NCBI GenBank assembly: GCA_946699065.1
Contig: CAMPDV010002375.1
Coordinates: 1 to 64,000 of the forward strand
DNA: 64,000 nt
Origin: Loxodes magnus
Taxonomy: Eukaryota; Ciliophora; Karyorelictea; Loxodida; Loxodidae
Direction of reading: 5' to 3'
A program made the translations under genes and the position numbers. The notes below the pieces were generated by a model. It was not told where the DNA came from and did no database searches. It saw only the letters and a program-made list of their open reading frames with translations. Positions 1 through 12,986 of this stretch are shown here, piece by piece (positions within the stretch are counted from its first letter, which is position 1; every line of letters starts with the position of its first letter).

Positions 1-112
1 AAAATTTCGTATTCTCACTTCAAAACACTTATAAAAAACAATGTTTTTTTTTACTTTAAAAATTACACAACTATTTTTCATACATTGTTAACTCACTCTG
101 GTATTAAAATTT

Positions 113-114
113 CG
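113..114. other. Single CpG of the monomer (example copy)
   Basis: The consensus has one CpG, in the context atttcgtat, and it recurs in nearly every copy. It is the only potential symmetric CpG methylation site per monomer, so sites would be spaced about 103 bp apart. It is lost by deletion of the C in F-class copies and by deletion of the G at about 49,168 (aaaatttctattc). Confidence 0.9.
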
Positions 115-137
115 TATTCTCACTTCAAAACACTAAT

Positions 138-152
138 AAAAACAATGTTTTT
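138..152. other. Dyad aaaaaca-a-tgttttt (example copy)
   Basis: Two 7-bp arms, AAAAACA and TGTTTTT, flank one central A, giving a near-perfect palindrome in every A- and B-class monomer. C-class copies keep 6-bp arms (AAAACA / TGTTTT). The G class (aaaaatatgttttt) and the single copy at about 1,589 (acaaaatttt) break the symmetry. The arms are low-complexity A/T runs, so the dyad may be partly a by-product of composition. Confidence 0.85.
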
Positions 153-193
153 TTTTACTTTAAAAATTACACAACTATTTTTCATACATTGTT
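141..193. other. 8-bp inverted repeat spanning about half the monomer
   Basis: The sequence aacaatgt at 141-148 is exactly complementary to acattgtt at 186-193, with 37 bp between them in this copy. The right arm overlaps the GTTAAC site. Both arms are present in most monomers. A hairpin or cruciform is possible on single-stranded DNA or RNA, but the arms are short and AT-rich, so stability would be low. Confidence 0.8.
159..164. other. DraI site TTTAAA, once per monomer (example)
   Basis: TTTAAA sits in actttaaaaatt of essentially every copy. One site per monomer means a DraI digest should give a ladder at about 103 bp. Confidence 0.9.
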
Positions 194-196
194 AAC
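191..196. other. HpaI site GTTAAC, once per monomer (example)
   Basis: GTTAAC lies in cattgttaactcac and is conserved in every copy I inspected, including the two copies with catggttaac at 18,119 and 22,041. It is the most invariant part of the monomer, together with the adjoining ctcactctggtatt. Confidence 0.92.
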
Positions 197-209
197 TCAC
201 TCTGGTATT

Positions 210-314
210 AAAATTTCGTATTCTCACTTCAAAATACTTATAAAAACAATGTTTTTTTTTTACTTTAAAAATTACACAACTATTTTTCATACATTGTTAA
301 CTCACTCTGGTATT
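210..314 (+). repeat. Variant class B example (tacttataaaaacaatg)
   Basis: Differs from class A by C to T (aaaatac for aaaacac) and by ctta for ctaa. This copy has ten T and is 105 bp. Class B occurs throughout but dominates 30.2-33.5 kb, 40.5-42.3 kb and 50.7-54.3 kb. Confidence 0.9.
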
Positions 315-725
315 AAAATTTCGTATTCTCACTTCAAAACACTAATAAAAACAATGTTTTTTTTACTTTAAAAATTACACAACTATTTTCATACATTGTT
401 AACTCACTCTGGTATTAAAATTTCGTATTCTCACTTCAAAACACTTATAAAACAATGTTTTTTTTTACTTTAAAAATTACACAACTATTTTCATACATTG
501 TTAACTCACTCTGGTATTAAAATTTCGTATTCTCACTTCAAAACACTAATAAAAACAATGTTTTTTTTTACTTTAAAAATTACACAACTATTTTTCATAC
601 ATTGTTAACTCACTCTGGTATTAAAATTTCGTATTCTCACTTCAAAACACTAATAAAAACAATGTTTTTTTTACTTTAAAAATTACACAACTATTTTTCA
701 TACATTGTTAACTCACTCTGGTATT

Positions 726-828
726 AAAATTTCGTATTCTCACTTCAAAACACTTATAAAACAATGTTTTTTTTTACTTTAAAAATTACACAACTATTTT
801 TCATACATTGTTAACTCACTCTGGTATT
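726..828 (+). repeat. Variant class C example (cacttataaaacaatg)
   Basis: Has ctta plus a one-base shorter A run (aaaac for aaaaac), usually with a nine-T run, so the length returns to 103 bp. It is sporadic in the left half, very common at 44.6-50.6 kb, and frequent again from 55.3 kb to the end. Confidence 0.9.
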
Positions 829-1242
829 AAAATTTCGTATTCTCACTTCAAAACACTAATAAAAACAATGTTTTTTTTTACTTTAAAAATTACACAACTA
901 TTTTTCATACATTGTTAACTCACTCTGGTATTAAAATTTCGTATTCTCACTTCAAAACACTAATAAAAACAATGTTTTTTTTTACTTTAAAAATTACACA
1001 ACTATTTTTCATACATTGTTAACTCACTCTGGTATTAAAATTTCGTATTCTCACTTCAAAACACTAATAAAAACAATGTTTTTTTTACTTTAAAAATTAC
1101 ACAACTATTTTCATACATTGTTAACTCACTCTGGTATTAAAATTTCGTATTCTCACTTCAAAACACTAATAAAAACAATGTTTTTTTTTACTTTAAAAAT
1201 TACACAACTATTTTTCATACATTGTTAACTCACTCTGGTATT

Positions 1243-1344
1243 AAAATTTGTATTCTCACTTCAAAACACTAATAAAAACAATGTTTTTTTTACTTTAAAA
1301 ATTACACAACTATTTTTCATACATTGTTAACTCACTCTGGTATT
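1243..1344 (+). repeat. Variant class F example (CpG-less, aaaatttgtattc)
   Basis: The C of the CpG is deleted, giving atttgtat, and this copy is 102 bp. F copies nearly all carry an eight-T run and follow A8 copies, which suggests one founding mutation spread by amplification. Further examples start at 31,371, 38,824, 40,268, 55,070, 56,005, 56,628 and 58,079. Confidence 0.9.
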
Positions 1345-2377
1345 AAAATTTCGTATTCTCACTTCAAAATACTAATAACAACAATGTTTTTTTTTTACTT
1401 TAAAAATTACACAACTATTTTTCATACATTGTTAACTCACTCTGGTATTAAAATTTCGTATTCTTTTTCAAAATACTTATAAAACAATGTTTTTTTTTAC
1501 TTTAAAAATTACACAACTATTTTTCATACATTGTTAACTCACTCTGGTATTAAAATTTCGTATTCTCACTTCAAAATACTTATAAAAACAAAATTTTTTT
1601 TTACTTTAAAAATTACACAACTATTTTTCATACATTGTTAACTCACTCTGGTATTAAAATTTCGTATTCTCACTTCAAAACACTAATAAAAACAATGTTT
1701 TTTTTTACTTTAAAAATTACACAACTATTTTTCATACATTGTTAACTCACTCTGGTATTAAAATTTCGTATTCTCACTTCAAAACACTAATAAAAACAAT
1801 GTTTTTTTTTACTTTAAAAATTACACAACTATTTTCATACATTGTTAACTCACTCTGGTATTAAAATTTCGTATTCTCACTTCAAAACACTTATAAAAAC
1901 AATGTTTTTTTTTACTTTAAAAATTACACAACTATTTTTCATACATTGTTAACTCACTCTGGTATTAAAATTTCGTATTCTCACTTCAAAACACTAATAA
2001 AAACAATGTTTTTTTTACTTTAAAAATTACACAACTATTTTTCATACATTGTTAACTCACTCTGGTATTAAAATTTGTATTCTCACTTCAAAACACTAAT
2101 AAAAACAATGTTTTTTTTACTTTAAAAATTACACAACTATTTTTCATACATTGTTAACTCACTCTGGTATTAAAATTTCGTATTCTCACTTCAAAATACT
2201 TATAAAAACAATGTTTTTTTTTACTTTAAAAATTACACAACTATTTTCATACATTGTTAACTCACTCTGGTATTAAAATTTCGTATTCTCACTTCAAAAC
2301 ACTAATAAAAACAATGTTTTTTTTTACTTTAAAAATTACACAACTATTTTCATACATTGTTAACTCACTCTGGTATT

Positions 2378-2479
2378 AAAATTTCGTATTCTCACTTCAA
2401 AACATATCAAAAACAATGTTTTTTTTTACTTTAAAAATTACACAACTATTTTCATACATTGTTAACTCACTCTGGTATT
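2378..2479 (+). repeat. Variant class D example (catatcaaaaacaatg)
   Basis: The segment cactaat is replaced by catatc, one base shorter, which removes both the AATAAA of class A and the TATAAA of class B. D copies occur only between about 2.4 and 24.5 kb, for example at about 3,841, 6,825, 8,476, 8,578, 8,888, 9,403, 11,154, 13,008, 14,762, 16,516, 18,167, 20,536, 22,085 and 24,455. Confidence 0.9.
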
Positions 2480-3098
2480 AAAATTTCGTATTCTCACTTC
2501 AAAACACTAATAAAAACAATGTTTTTTTTTACTTTAAAAATTACACAACTATTTTCATACATTGTTAACTCACTCTGGTATTAAAATTTCGTATTCTCAC
2601 TTCAAAACACTAATAAAAACAATGTTTTTTTTACTTTAAAAATTACACAACTATTTTTCATACATTGTTAACTCACTCTGGTATTAAAATTTCGTATTCT
2701 CACTTCAAAACACTTATAAAACAATGTTTTTTTTTACTTTAAAAATTACACAACTATTTTTCATACATTGTTAACTCACTCTGGTATTAAAATTTCGTAT
2801 TCTCACTTCAAAACACTAATAAAAACAATGTTTTTTTTACTTTAAAAATTACACAACTATTTTCATACATTGTTAACTCACTCTGGTATTAAAATTTCGT
2901 ATTCTCACTTCAAAACACTAATAAAAACAATGTTTTTTTTTACTTTAAAAATTACACAACTATTTTTCATACATTGTTAACTCACTCTGGTATTAAAATT
3001 TCGTATTCTCACTTCAAAATACTAATAAAAACAATGTTTTTTTTTACTTTAAAAATTACACAACTATTTTTCATACATTGTTAACTCACTCTGGTATT

Positions 3099-3201
3099 AA
3101 AATTTCGTATTCTTTTTCAAAATACTAATAAAAACAATGTTTTTTTTTTACTTTAAAAATTACACAACTATTTTCATACATTGTTAACTCACTCTGGTAT
3201 T
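3099..3201 (+). repeat. Variant class E example (ttctttttcaaaa)
   Basis: The normal ttctcacttcaaaa is changed to ttctttttcaaaa, one base shorter and lacking cac. A second E copy follows directly at about 3,202. Others are near 1,460, 12,690, 13,720, 18,980, 22,900, 26,510 and 39,765. Confidence 0.88.
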
Positions 3202-5362
3202 AAAATTTCGTATTCTTTTTCAAAATACTAATAAAAACAATGTTTTTTTTTACTTTAAAAATTACACAACTATTTTCATACATTGTTAACTCACTCTGGT
3301 ATTAAAATTTCGTATTCTCACTTCAAAACACTAATAAAAACAATGTTTTTTTTACTTTAAAAATTACACAACTATTTTTCATACATTGTTAACTCACTCT
3401 GGTATTAAAATTTCGTATTCTCACTTCAAAACACTAATAAAAACAATGTTTTTTTTTACTTTAAAAATTACACAACTATTTTCATACATTGTTAACTCAC
3501 TCTGGTATTAAAATTTCGTATTCTCACTTCAAAACACTAATAAAAACAATGTTTTTTTTACTTTAAAAATTACACAACTATTTTTCATACATTGTTAACT
3601 CACTCTGGTATTAAAATTTCGTATTCTCACTTCAAAACACTAATAAAAACAATGTTTTTTTTTACTTTAAAAATTACACAACTATTTTCATACATTGTTA
3701 ACTCACTCTGGTATTAAAATTTCGTATTCTCACTTCAAAACACTAATAAAACAATGTTTTTTTTTACTTTAAAAATTACACAACTATTTTTCATACATTG
3801 TTAACTCACTCTGGTATTAAAATTTCGTATTCTCACTTCAAAACATATCAAAAACAATGTTTTTTTTTACTTTAAAAATTACACAACTATTTTCATACAT
3901 TGTTAACTCACTCTGGTATTAAAATTTCGTATTCTCACTTCAAAACACTAATAAAAACAATGTTTTTTTTACTTTAAAAATTACACAACTATTTTTCATA
4001 CATTGTTAACTCACTCTGGTATTAAAATTTCGTATTCTCACTTCAAAACACTAATAAAAACAATGTTTTTTTTACTTTAAAAATTACACAACTATTTTTC
4101 ATACATTGTTAACTCACTCTGGTATTAAAATTTGTATTCTCACTTCAAAACACTAATAAAAACAATGTTTTTTTTACTTTAAAAATTACACAACTATTTT
4201 TCATACATTGTTAACTCACTCTGGTATTAAAATTTCGTATTCTCACTTCAAAACACTAATAAAAACAATGTTTTTTTTTTACTTTAAAAATTACACAACT
4301 ATTTTTCATACATTGTTAACTCACTCTGGTATTAAAATTTCGTATTCTCACTTCAAAACACTAATAAAAACAATGTTTTTTTTACTTTAAAAATTACACA
4401 ACTATTTTCATACATTGTTAACTCACTCTGGTATTAAAATTTCGTATTCTCACTTCAAAACACTAATAAAAACAATGTTTTTTTTACTTTAAAAATTACA
4501 CAACTATTTTTCATACATTGTTAACTCACTCTGGTATTAAAATTTCGTATTCTCACTTCAAAACACTTATAAAACAATGTTTTTTTTTACTTTAAAAATT
4601 ACACAACTATTTTTCATACATTGTTAACTCACTCTGGTATTAAAATTTCGTATTCTCACTTCAAAACACTAATAAAAACAATGTTTTTTTTTACTTTAAA
4701 AATTACACAACTATTTTTCATACATTGTTAACTCACTCTGGTATTAAAATTTCGTATTCTCACTTCAAAACACTAATAAAAACAATGTTTTTTTTTACTT
4801 TAAAAATTACACAACTATTTTTCATACATTGTTAACTCACTCTGGTATTAAAATTTCGTATTCTCACTTCAAAACACTAATAAAAACAATGTTTTTTTTA
4901 CTTTAAAAATTACACAACTATTTTTCATACATTGTTAACTCACTCTGGTATTAAAATTTGTATTCTCACTTCAAAACACTAATAAAAACAATGTTTTTTT
5001 TTACTTTAAAAATTACACAACTATTTTTCATACATTGTTAACTCACTCTGGTATTAAAATTTCGTATTCTCACTTCAAAACACTAATAAAAACAATGTTT
5101 TTTTTACTTTAAAAATTACACAACTATTTTCATACATTGTTAACTCACTCTGGTATTAAAATTTCGTATTCTCACTTCAAAACACTAATAAAAACAATGT
5201 TTTTTTTACTTTAAAAATTACACAACTATTTTTCATACATTGTTAACTCACTCTGGTATTAAAATTTCGTATTCTCACTTCAAAACACTAATAAAAACAA
5301 TGTTTTTTTTACTTTAAAAATTACACAACTATTTTCATACATTGTTAACTCACTCTGGTATT

Positions 5363-5466
5363 AAAATTTCGTATTCTCACTTCAAAACACTAATAAAAGC
5401 AATGTTTTTTTTTACTTTAAAAATTACACAACTATTTTTCATACATTGTTAACTCACTCTGGTATT
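5363..5466 (+). repeat. Variant class I example (aataaaagcaatg)
   Basis: A single A to G change in the A run (aaaagcaatg). I see this marker only between about 5.4 and 24.9 kb: near 5,397, 8,281, 10,855, 15,391, 20,961, 23,744 and 24,877. Confidence 0.88.
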
Positions 5467-7934
5467 AAAATTTCGTATTCTCACTTCAAAACACTAATAA
5501 AAACAATGTTTTTTTTACTTTAAAAATTACACAACTATTTTTCATACATTGTTAACTCACTCTGGTATTAAAATTTCGTATTCTCACTTCAAAACACTAA
5601 TAAAAACAATGTTTTTTTTTACTTTAAAAATTACACAACTATTTTCATACATTGTTAACTCACTCTGGTATTAAAATTTCGTATTCTCACTTCAAAACAC
5701 TAATAAAAACAATGTTTTTTTTACTTTAAAAATTACACAACTATTTTCATACATTGTTAACTCACTCTGGTATTAAAATTTCGTATTCTCACTTCAAAAC
5801 ACTAATAAAACAATGTTTTTTTTTACTTTAAAAATTACACAACTATTTTTCATACATTGTTAACTCACTCTGGTATTAAAATTTCGTATTCTCACTTCAA
5901 AACACTAATAAAAACAATGTTTTTTTTACTTTAAAAATTACACAACTATTTTTCATACATTGTTAACTCACTCTGGTATTAAAATTTCGTATTCTCACTT
6001 CAAAACACTAATAAAAACAATGTTTTTTTTACTTTAAAAATTACACAACTATTTTTCATACATTGTTAACTCACTCTGGTATTAAAATTTCGTATTCTCA
6101 CTTCAAAACACTAATAAAAACAATGTTTTTTTTACTTTAAAAATTACACAACTATTTTTCATACATTGTTAACTCACTCTGGTATTAAAATTTGTATTCT
6201 CACTTCAAAACACTAATAAAAACAATGTTTTTTTTTACTTTAAAAATTACACAACTATTTTTCATACATTGTTAACTCACTCTGGTATTAAAATTTCGTA
6301 TTCTCACTTCAAAACACTAATAAAAACAATGTTTTTTTTACTTTAAAAATTACACAACTATTTTCATACATTGTTAACTCACTCTGGTATTAAAATTTCG
6401 TATTCTCACTTCAAAACACTAATAAAAACAATGTTTTTTTTACTTTAAAAATTACACAACTATTTTTCATACATTGTTAACTCACTCTGGTATTAAAATT
6501 TCGTATTCTCACTTCAAAACACTAATAAAAACAATGTTTTTTTTACTTTAAAAATTACACAACTATTTTTCATACATTGTTAACTCACTCTGGTATTAAA
6601 ATTTCGTATTCTCACTTCAAAACACTAATAAAACAATGTTTTTTTTTACTTTAAAAATTACACAACTATTTTCATACATTGTTAACTCACTCTGGTATTA
6701 AAATTTCGTATTCTCACTTCAAAACACTAATAAAACAATGTTTTTTTTTACTTTAAAAATTACACAACTATTTTCATACATTGTTAACTCACTCTGGTAT
6801 TAAAATTTCGTATTCTCACTTCAAAACATATCAAAAACAATGTTTTTTTTTACTTTAAAAATTACACAACTATTTTCATACATTGTTAACTCACTCTGGT
6901 ATTAAAATTTCGTATTCTCACTTCAAAACACTAATAAAAACAATGTTTTTTTTTACTTTAAAAATTACACAACTATTTTTCATACATTGTTAACTCACTC
7001 TGGTATTAAAATTTCGTATTCTCACTTCAAAACACTAATAAAAACAATGTTTTTTTTACTTTAAAAATTACACAACTATTTTTCATACATTGTTAACTCA
7101 CTCTGGTATTAAAATTTGTATTCTCACTTCAAAACACTAATAAAAACAATGTTTTTTTTACTTTAAAAATTACACAACTATTTTTCATACATTGTTAACT
7201 CACTCTGGTATTAAAATTTCGTATTCTCACTTCAAAACACTAATAAAAACAATGTTTTTTTTTACTTTAAAAATTACACAACTATTTTTCATACATTGTT
7301 AACTCACTCTGGTATTAAAATTTCGTATTCTCACTTCAAAACACTAATAAAAACAATGTTTTTTTTACTTTAAAAATTACACAACTATTTTTCATACATT
7401 GTTAACTCACTCTGGTATTAAAATTTCGTATTCTCACTTCAAAATACTTATAAAACAATGTTTTTTTTTACTTTAAAAATTACACAACTATTTTTCATAC
7501 ATTGTTAACTCACTCTGGTATTAAAATTTCGTATTCTCACTTCAAAACACTAATAAAAACAATGTTTTTTTTACTTTAAAAATTACACAACTATTTTCAT
7601 ACATTGTTAACTCACTCTGGTATTAAAATTTCGTATTCTCACTTCAAAACACTAATAAAAACAATGTTTTTTTTACTTTAAAAATTACACAACTATTTTT
7701 CATACATTGTTAACTCACTCTGGTATTAAAATTTCGTATTCTCACTTCAAAACACTAATAAAAACAATGTTTTTTTTTACTTTAAAAATTACACAACTAT
7801 TTTCATACATTGTTAACTCACTCTGGTATTAAAATTTCGTATTCTCACTTCAAAACACTAATAAAAACAATGTTTTTTTTTACTTTAAAAATTACACAAC
7901 TATTTTTCATACATTGTTAACTCACTCTGGTATT

Positions 7935-8038
7935 AAAATTTCGTATTCTCACTTCAAAATACTTATAAAAATAATGTTTTTTTTTACTTTAAAAATTACA
8001 CAACTATTTTTCATACATTGTTAACTCACTCTGGTATT
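7935..8038 (+). repeat. Variant class K example (tataaaaataatg)
   Basis: A class B copy with C to T in acaatg, giving aaaaataatg. It is rare: near 7,970, 10,340, 11,371 and 18,382. The last two lie in matching blocks 7.01 kb apart. Confidence 0.85.
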
Positions 8039-11000
8039 AAAATTTCGTATTCTCACTTCAAAATACTTATAAAAACAATGTTTTTTTTTACTTTAAAAAT
8101 TACACAACTATTTTCATACATTGTTAACTCACTCTGGTATTAAAATTTCGTATTCTCACTTCAAAACACTAATAAAAACAATGTTTTTTTTTACTTTAAA
8201 AATTACACAACTATTTTTCATACATTGTTAACTCACTCTGGTATTAAAATTTCGTATTCTCACTTCAAAACACTAATAAAAGCAATGTTTTTTTTTACTT
8301 TAAAAATTACACAACTATTTTTCATACATTGTTAACTCACTCTGGTATTAAAATTTCGTATTCTCACTTCAAAACACTAATAAAAACAATGTTTTTTTTA
8401 CTTTAAAAATTACACAACTATTTTTCATACATTGTTAACTCACTCTGGTATTAAAATTTCGTATTCTCACTTCAAAACATATCAAAAACAATGTTTTTTT
8501 TTACTTTAAAAATTACACAACTATTTTTCATACATTGTTAACTCACTCTGGTATTAAAATTTCGTATTCTCACTTCAAAACATATCAAAAACAATGTTTT
8601 TTTTTACTTTAAAAATTACACAACTATTTTCATACATTGTTAACTCACTCTGGTATTAAAATTTCGTATTCTCACTTCAAAACACTAATAAAAACAATGT
8701 TTTTTTTACTTTAAAAATTACACAACTATTTTTCATACATTGTTAACTCACTCTGGTATTAAAATTTGTATTCTCACTTCAAAACACTAATAAAAACAAT
8801 GTTTTTTTTTACTTTAAAAATTACACAACTATTTTTCATAAATTGTTAACTCACTCTGGTATTAAAATTTCGTATTCTCACTTCAAAACATATCAAAAAC
8901 AATGTTTTTTTTTTACTTTAAAAATTACACAACTATTTTTCATACATTGTTAACTCACTCTGGTATTAAAATTTCGTATTCTCACTTCAAAACACTAATA
9001 AAAACAATGTTTTTTTTACTTTAAAAATTACACAACTATTTTTCATACATTGTTAACTCACTCTGGTATTAAAATTTCGTATTCTCACTTCAAAACACTA
9101 ATAAAAACAATGTTTTTTTTACTTTAAAAATTACACAACTATTTTTCATACATTGTTAACTCACTCTGGTATTAAAATTTCGTATTCTCACTTCAAAACA
9201 CTAATAAAACAATGTTTTTTTTTACTTTAAAAATTACACAACTATTTTCATACATTGTTAACTCACTCTGGTATTAAAATTTCGTATTCTCACTTCAAAA
9301 CACTAATAAAACAATGTTTTTTTTTACTTTAAAAATTACACAACTATTTTTCATACATTGTTAACTCACTCTGGTATTAAAATTTCGTATTCTCACTTCA
9401 AAACATATCAAAAACAATGTTTTTTTTTACTTTAAAAATTACACAACTATTTTCATACATTGTTAACTCACTCTGGTATTAAAATTTCGTATTCTCACTT
9501 CAAAACACTAATAAAAACAATGTTTTTTTTACTTTAAAAATTACACAACTATTTTTCATACATTGTTAACTCACTCTGGTATTAAAATTTCGTATTCTCA
9601 CTTCAAAACACTAATAAAAACAATGTTTTTTTTACTTTAAAAATTACACAACTATTTTTCATACATTGTTAACTCACTCTGGTATTAAAATTTCGTATTC
9701 TCACTTCAAAACACTAATAAAAACAATGTTTTTTTTACTTTAAAAATTACACAACTATTTTTCATACATTGTTAACTCACTCTGGTATTAAAATTTCGTA
9801 TTCTCACTTCAAAACACTAATAAAAACAATGTTTTTTTTACTTTAAAAATTACACAACTATTTTTCATACATTGTTAACTCACTCTGGTATTAAAATTTC
9901 GTATTCTCACTTCAAAACACTAATAAAAACAATGTTTTTTTTACTTTAAAAATTACACAACTATTTTTCATACATTGTTAACTCACTCTGGTATTAAAAT
10001 TTGTATTCTCACTTCAAAACACTAATAAAAACAATGTTTTTTTTTACTTTAAAAATTACACAACTATTTTTCATACATTGTTAACTCACTCTGGTATTAA
10101 AATTTCGTATTCTCACTTCAAAACACTAATAAAAACAATGTTTTTTTTACTTTAAAAATTACACAACTATTTTTCATACATTGTTAACTCACTCTGGTAT
10201 TAAAATTTCGTATTCTCACTTCAAAACACTAATAAAAACAATGTTTTTTTTACTTTAAAAATTACACAACTATTTTTCATACATTGTTAACTCACTCTGG
10301 TATTAAAATTTCGTATTCTCACTTCAAAATACTTATAAAAATAATGTTTTTTTTTACTTTAAAAATTACACAACTATTTTTCATACATTGTTAACTCACT
10401 CTGGTATTAAAATTTCGTATTCTCACTTCAAAACACTAATAAAAACAATGTTTTTTTTTACTTTAAAAATTACACAACTATTTTCATACATTGTTAACTC
10501 ACTCTGGTATTAAAATTTCGTATTCTCACTTCAAAACACTAATAAAACAATGTTTTTTTTTACTTTAAAAATTACACAACTATTTTTCATACATTGTTAA
10601 CTCACTCTGGTATTAAAATTTCGTATTCTCACTTCAAAACACTAATAAAAACAATGTTTTTTTTACTTTAAAAATTACACAACTATTTTTCATACATTGT
10701 TAACTCACTCTGGTATTAAAATTTGTATTCTCACTTCAAAACACTAATAAAAACAATGTTTTTTTTTACTTTAAAAATTACACAACTATTTTTCATACAT
10801 TGTTAACTCACTCTGGTATTAAAATTTCGTATTCTCACTTCAAAACACTAATAAAAGCAATGTTTTTTTTTACTTTAAAAATTACACAACTATTTTTCAT
10901 ACATTGTTAACTCACTCTGGTATTAAAATTTCGTATTCTCACTTCAAAACACTAATAAAAACAATGTTTTTTTTACTTTAAAAATTACACAACTATTTTT

Positions 11001-11130
11001 CATACATTGTTAACTCACTCTGGTATTAAAATTTCGTATTCTCACTTCAAAACACTAATAAAAACAATGTTTTTTTTACTTTAAAAATTACACAACTATT
11101 TTTCATACATTGTTAACTCACTCTGGTATT

Positions 11131-11852
11131 AAAATTTCGTATTCTCACTTCAAAACATATCAAAAACAATGTTTTTTTTTACTTTAAAAATTACACAACT
11201 ATTTTTCATACATTGTTAACTCACTCTGGTATTAAAATTTCGTATTCTCACTTCAAAACACTAATAAAAACAATGTTTTTTTTACTTTAAAAATTACACA
11301 ACTATTTTTCATACATTGTTAACTCACTCTGGTATTAAAATTTCGTATTCTCACTTCAAAATACTTATAAAAATAATGTTTTTTTTTACTTTAAAAATTA
11401 CACAACTATTTTTCATACATTGTTAACTCACTCTGGTATTAAAATTTCGTATTCTCACTTCAAAACACTAATAAAAACAATGTTTTTTTTTACTTTAAAA
11501 ATTACACAACTATTTTCATACATTGTTAACTCACTCTGGTATTAAAATTTCGTATTCTCACTTCAAAACACTAATAAAAACAATGTTTTTTTTTACTTTA
11601 AAAATTACACAACTATTTTCATACATTGTTAACTCACTCTGGTATTAAAATTTCGTATTCTCACTTCAAAATACTAATAAAAACAATGTTTTTTTTACTT
11701 TAAAAATTACACAACTATTTTTCATACATTGTTAACTCACTCTGGTATTAAAATTTCGTATTCTCACCTCAAAACACTTATAAAACAATGTTTTTTTTTA
11801 CTTTAAAAATTACACAACTATTTTTCATACATTGTTAACTCACTCTGGTATT
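11131..11852 (+). repeat. Block D-A-K-A-A-Y-HC, related to the block at 18,141
   Basis: The monomer order D, A8, K, A9, A9, Y8, H/C closely matches D, A9, K, A9, A9, A8, H/C starting at 18,141. The two blocks are offset by 7,010 bp, about 68 monomers. Sharing the rare D, K and H markers in one order and phase points to a common origin by segmental duplication. Confidence 0.7.
11750..11852 (+). repeat. Variant class H on C background, example (ctcacctcaaaa)
   Basis: T to C in cacttc gives cacctc. On a C background (H/C) it recurs near 18,777, 20,011, 21,871, 22,697, 23,931, 25,792, 28,591 and 38,941. On A or B backgrounds it appears near 14,447, 37,392, 38,738, 40,182-40,800, 41,832, 50,725-51,450 and 53,318-54,150. 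Confidence 0.88.
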
Positions 11853-12986
11853 AAAATTTCGTATTCTCACTTCAAAATACTTATAAAAACAATGTTTTTT
11901 TTTACTTTAAAAATTACACAACTATTTTCATACATTGTTAACTCACTCTGGTATTAAAATTTCGTATTCTCACTTCAAAACACTAATAAAAACAATGTTT
12001 TTTTTTACTTTAAAAATTACACAACTATTTTCATACATTGTTAACTCACTCTGGTATTAAAATTTCGTATTCTCACTTCAAAACACTAATAAAAACAATG
12101 TTTTTTTTTACTTTAAAAATTACACAACTATTTTTCATACATTGTTAACTCACTCTGGTATTAAAATTTCGTATTCTCACTTCAAAACACTAATAAAAAC
12201 AATGTTTTTTTTTACTTTAAAAATTACACAACTATTTTCATACATTGTTAACTCACTCTGGTATTAAAATTTCGTATTCTCACTTCAAAACACTAATAAA
12301 AACAATGTTTTTTTTTACTTTAAAAATTACACAACTATTTTTCATACATTGTTAACTCACTCTGGTATTAAAATTTCGTATTCTCACTTCAAAACACTTA
12401 TAAAAACAATGTTTTTTTTTACTTTAAAAATTACACAACTATTTTCATACATTGTTAACTCACTCTGGTATTAAAATTTCGTATTCTCACTTCAAAACAC
12501 TAATAAAAACAATGTTTTTTTTTACTTTAAAAATTACACAACTATTTTCATACATTGTTAACTCACTCTGGTATTAAAATTTCGTATTCTCACTTCAAAA
12601 CACTAATAAAAACAATGTTTTTTTTACTTTAAAAATTACACAACTATTTTTCATACATTGTTAACTCACTCTGGTATTAAAATTTCGTATTCTTTTTCAA
12701 AATACTAATAAAAACAATGTTTTTTTTTACTTTAAAAATTACACAACTATTTTTCATACATTGTTAACTCACTCTGGTATTAAAATTTCGTATTCTCACT
12801 TCAAAATACTTATAAAAACAATGTTTTTTTTACTTTAAAAATTACACAACTATTTTTCATACATTGTTAACTCACTCTGGTATTAAAATTTGTATTCTCA
12901 CTTCAAAACACTAATAAAAACAATGTTTTTTTTACTTTAAAAATTACACAACTATTTTTCATACATTGTTAACTCACTCTGGTATT

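Larger units (their letters stand above)
106..209 (+). repeat. Representative monomer (class A9, 104 bp)
   Basis: A typical complete copy of the commonest class. In order it holds the CpG at 113-114, the cacttcaaaacac segment, the variable cactaataaaaacaatg segment, a run of nine T, actttaaaaattacacaac, a run of five T before catac, the GTTAAC site and ctcactctggtatt. The sister form A8 has eight T and is 103 bp. Starting the monomer at aaaattt is only a convention, because the array has no natural start within the window. Confidence 0.97.
1..11130 (+). repeat. Left sub-domain: A-dominated array with scattered D, E, F, I and K copies
   Basis: Mostly A8 and A9 monomers with interspersed C, D, E, F, I and K copies. 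The four-T form (ctattttcat) is common. F markers at about 1,243, 2,071, 4,131, 4,957 and 6,190 lie near-whole numbers of monomers apart (about 8, 20, 8 and 12). One aberrant copy near 1,589 reads acaaaatttt where others read acaatgtttt. No gene or unique sequence is present. Confidence 0.9.
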
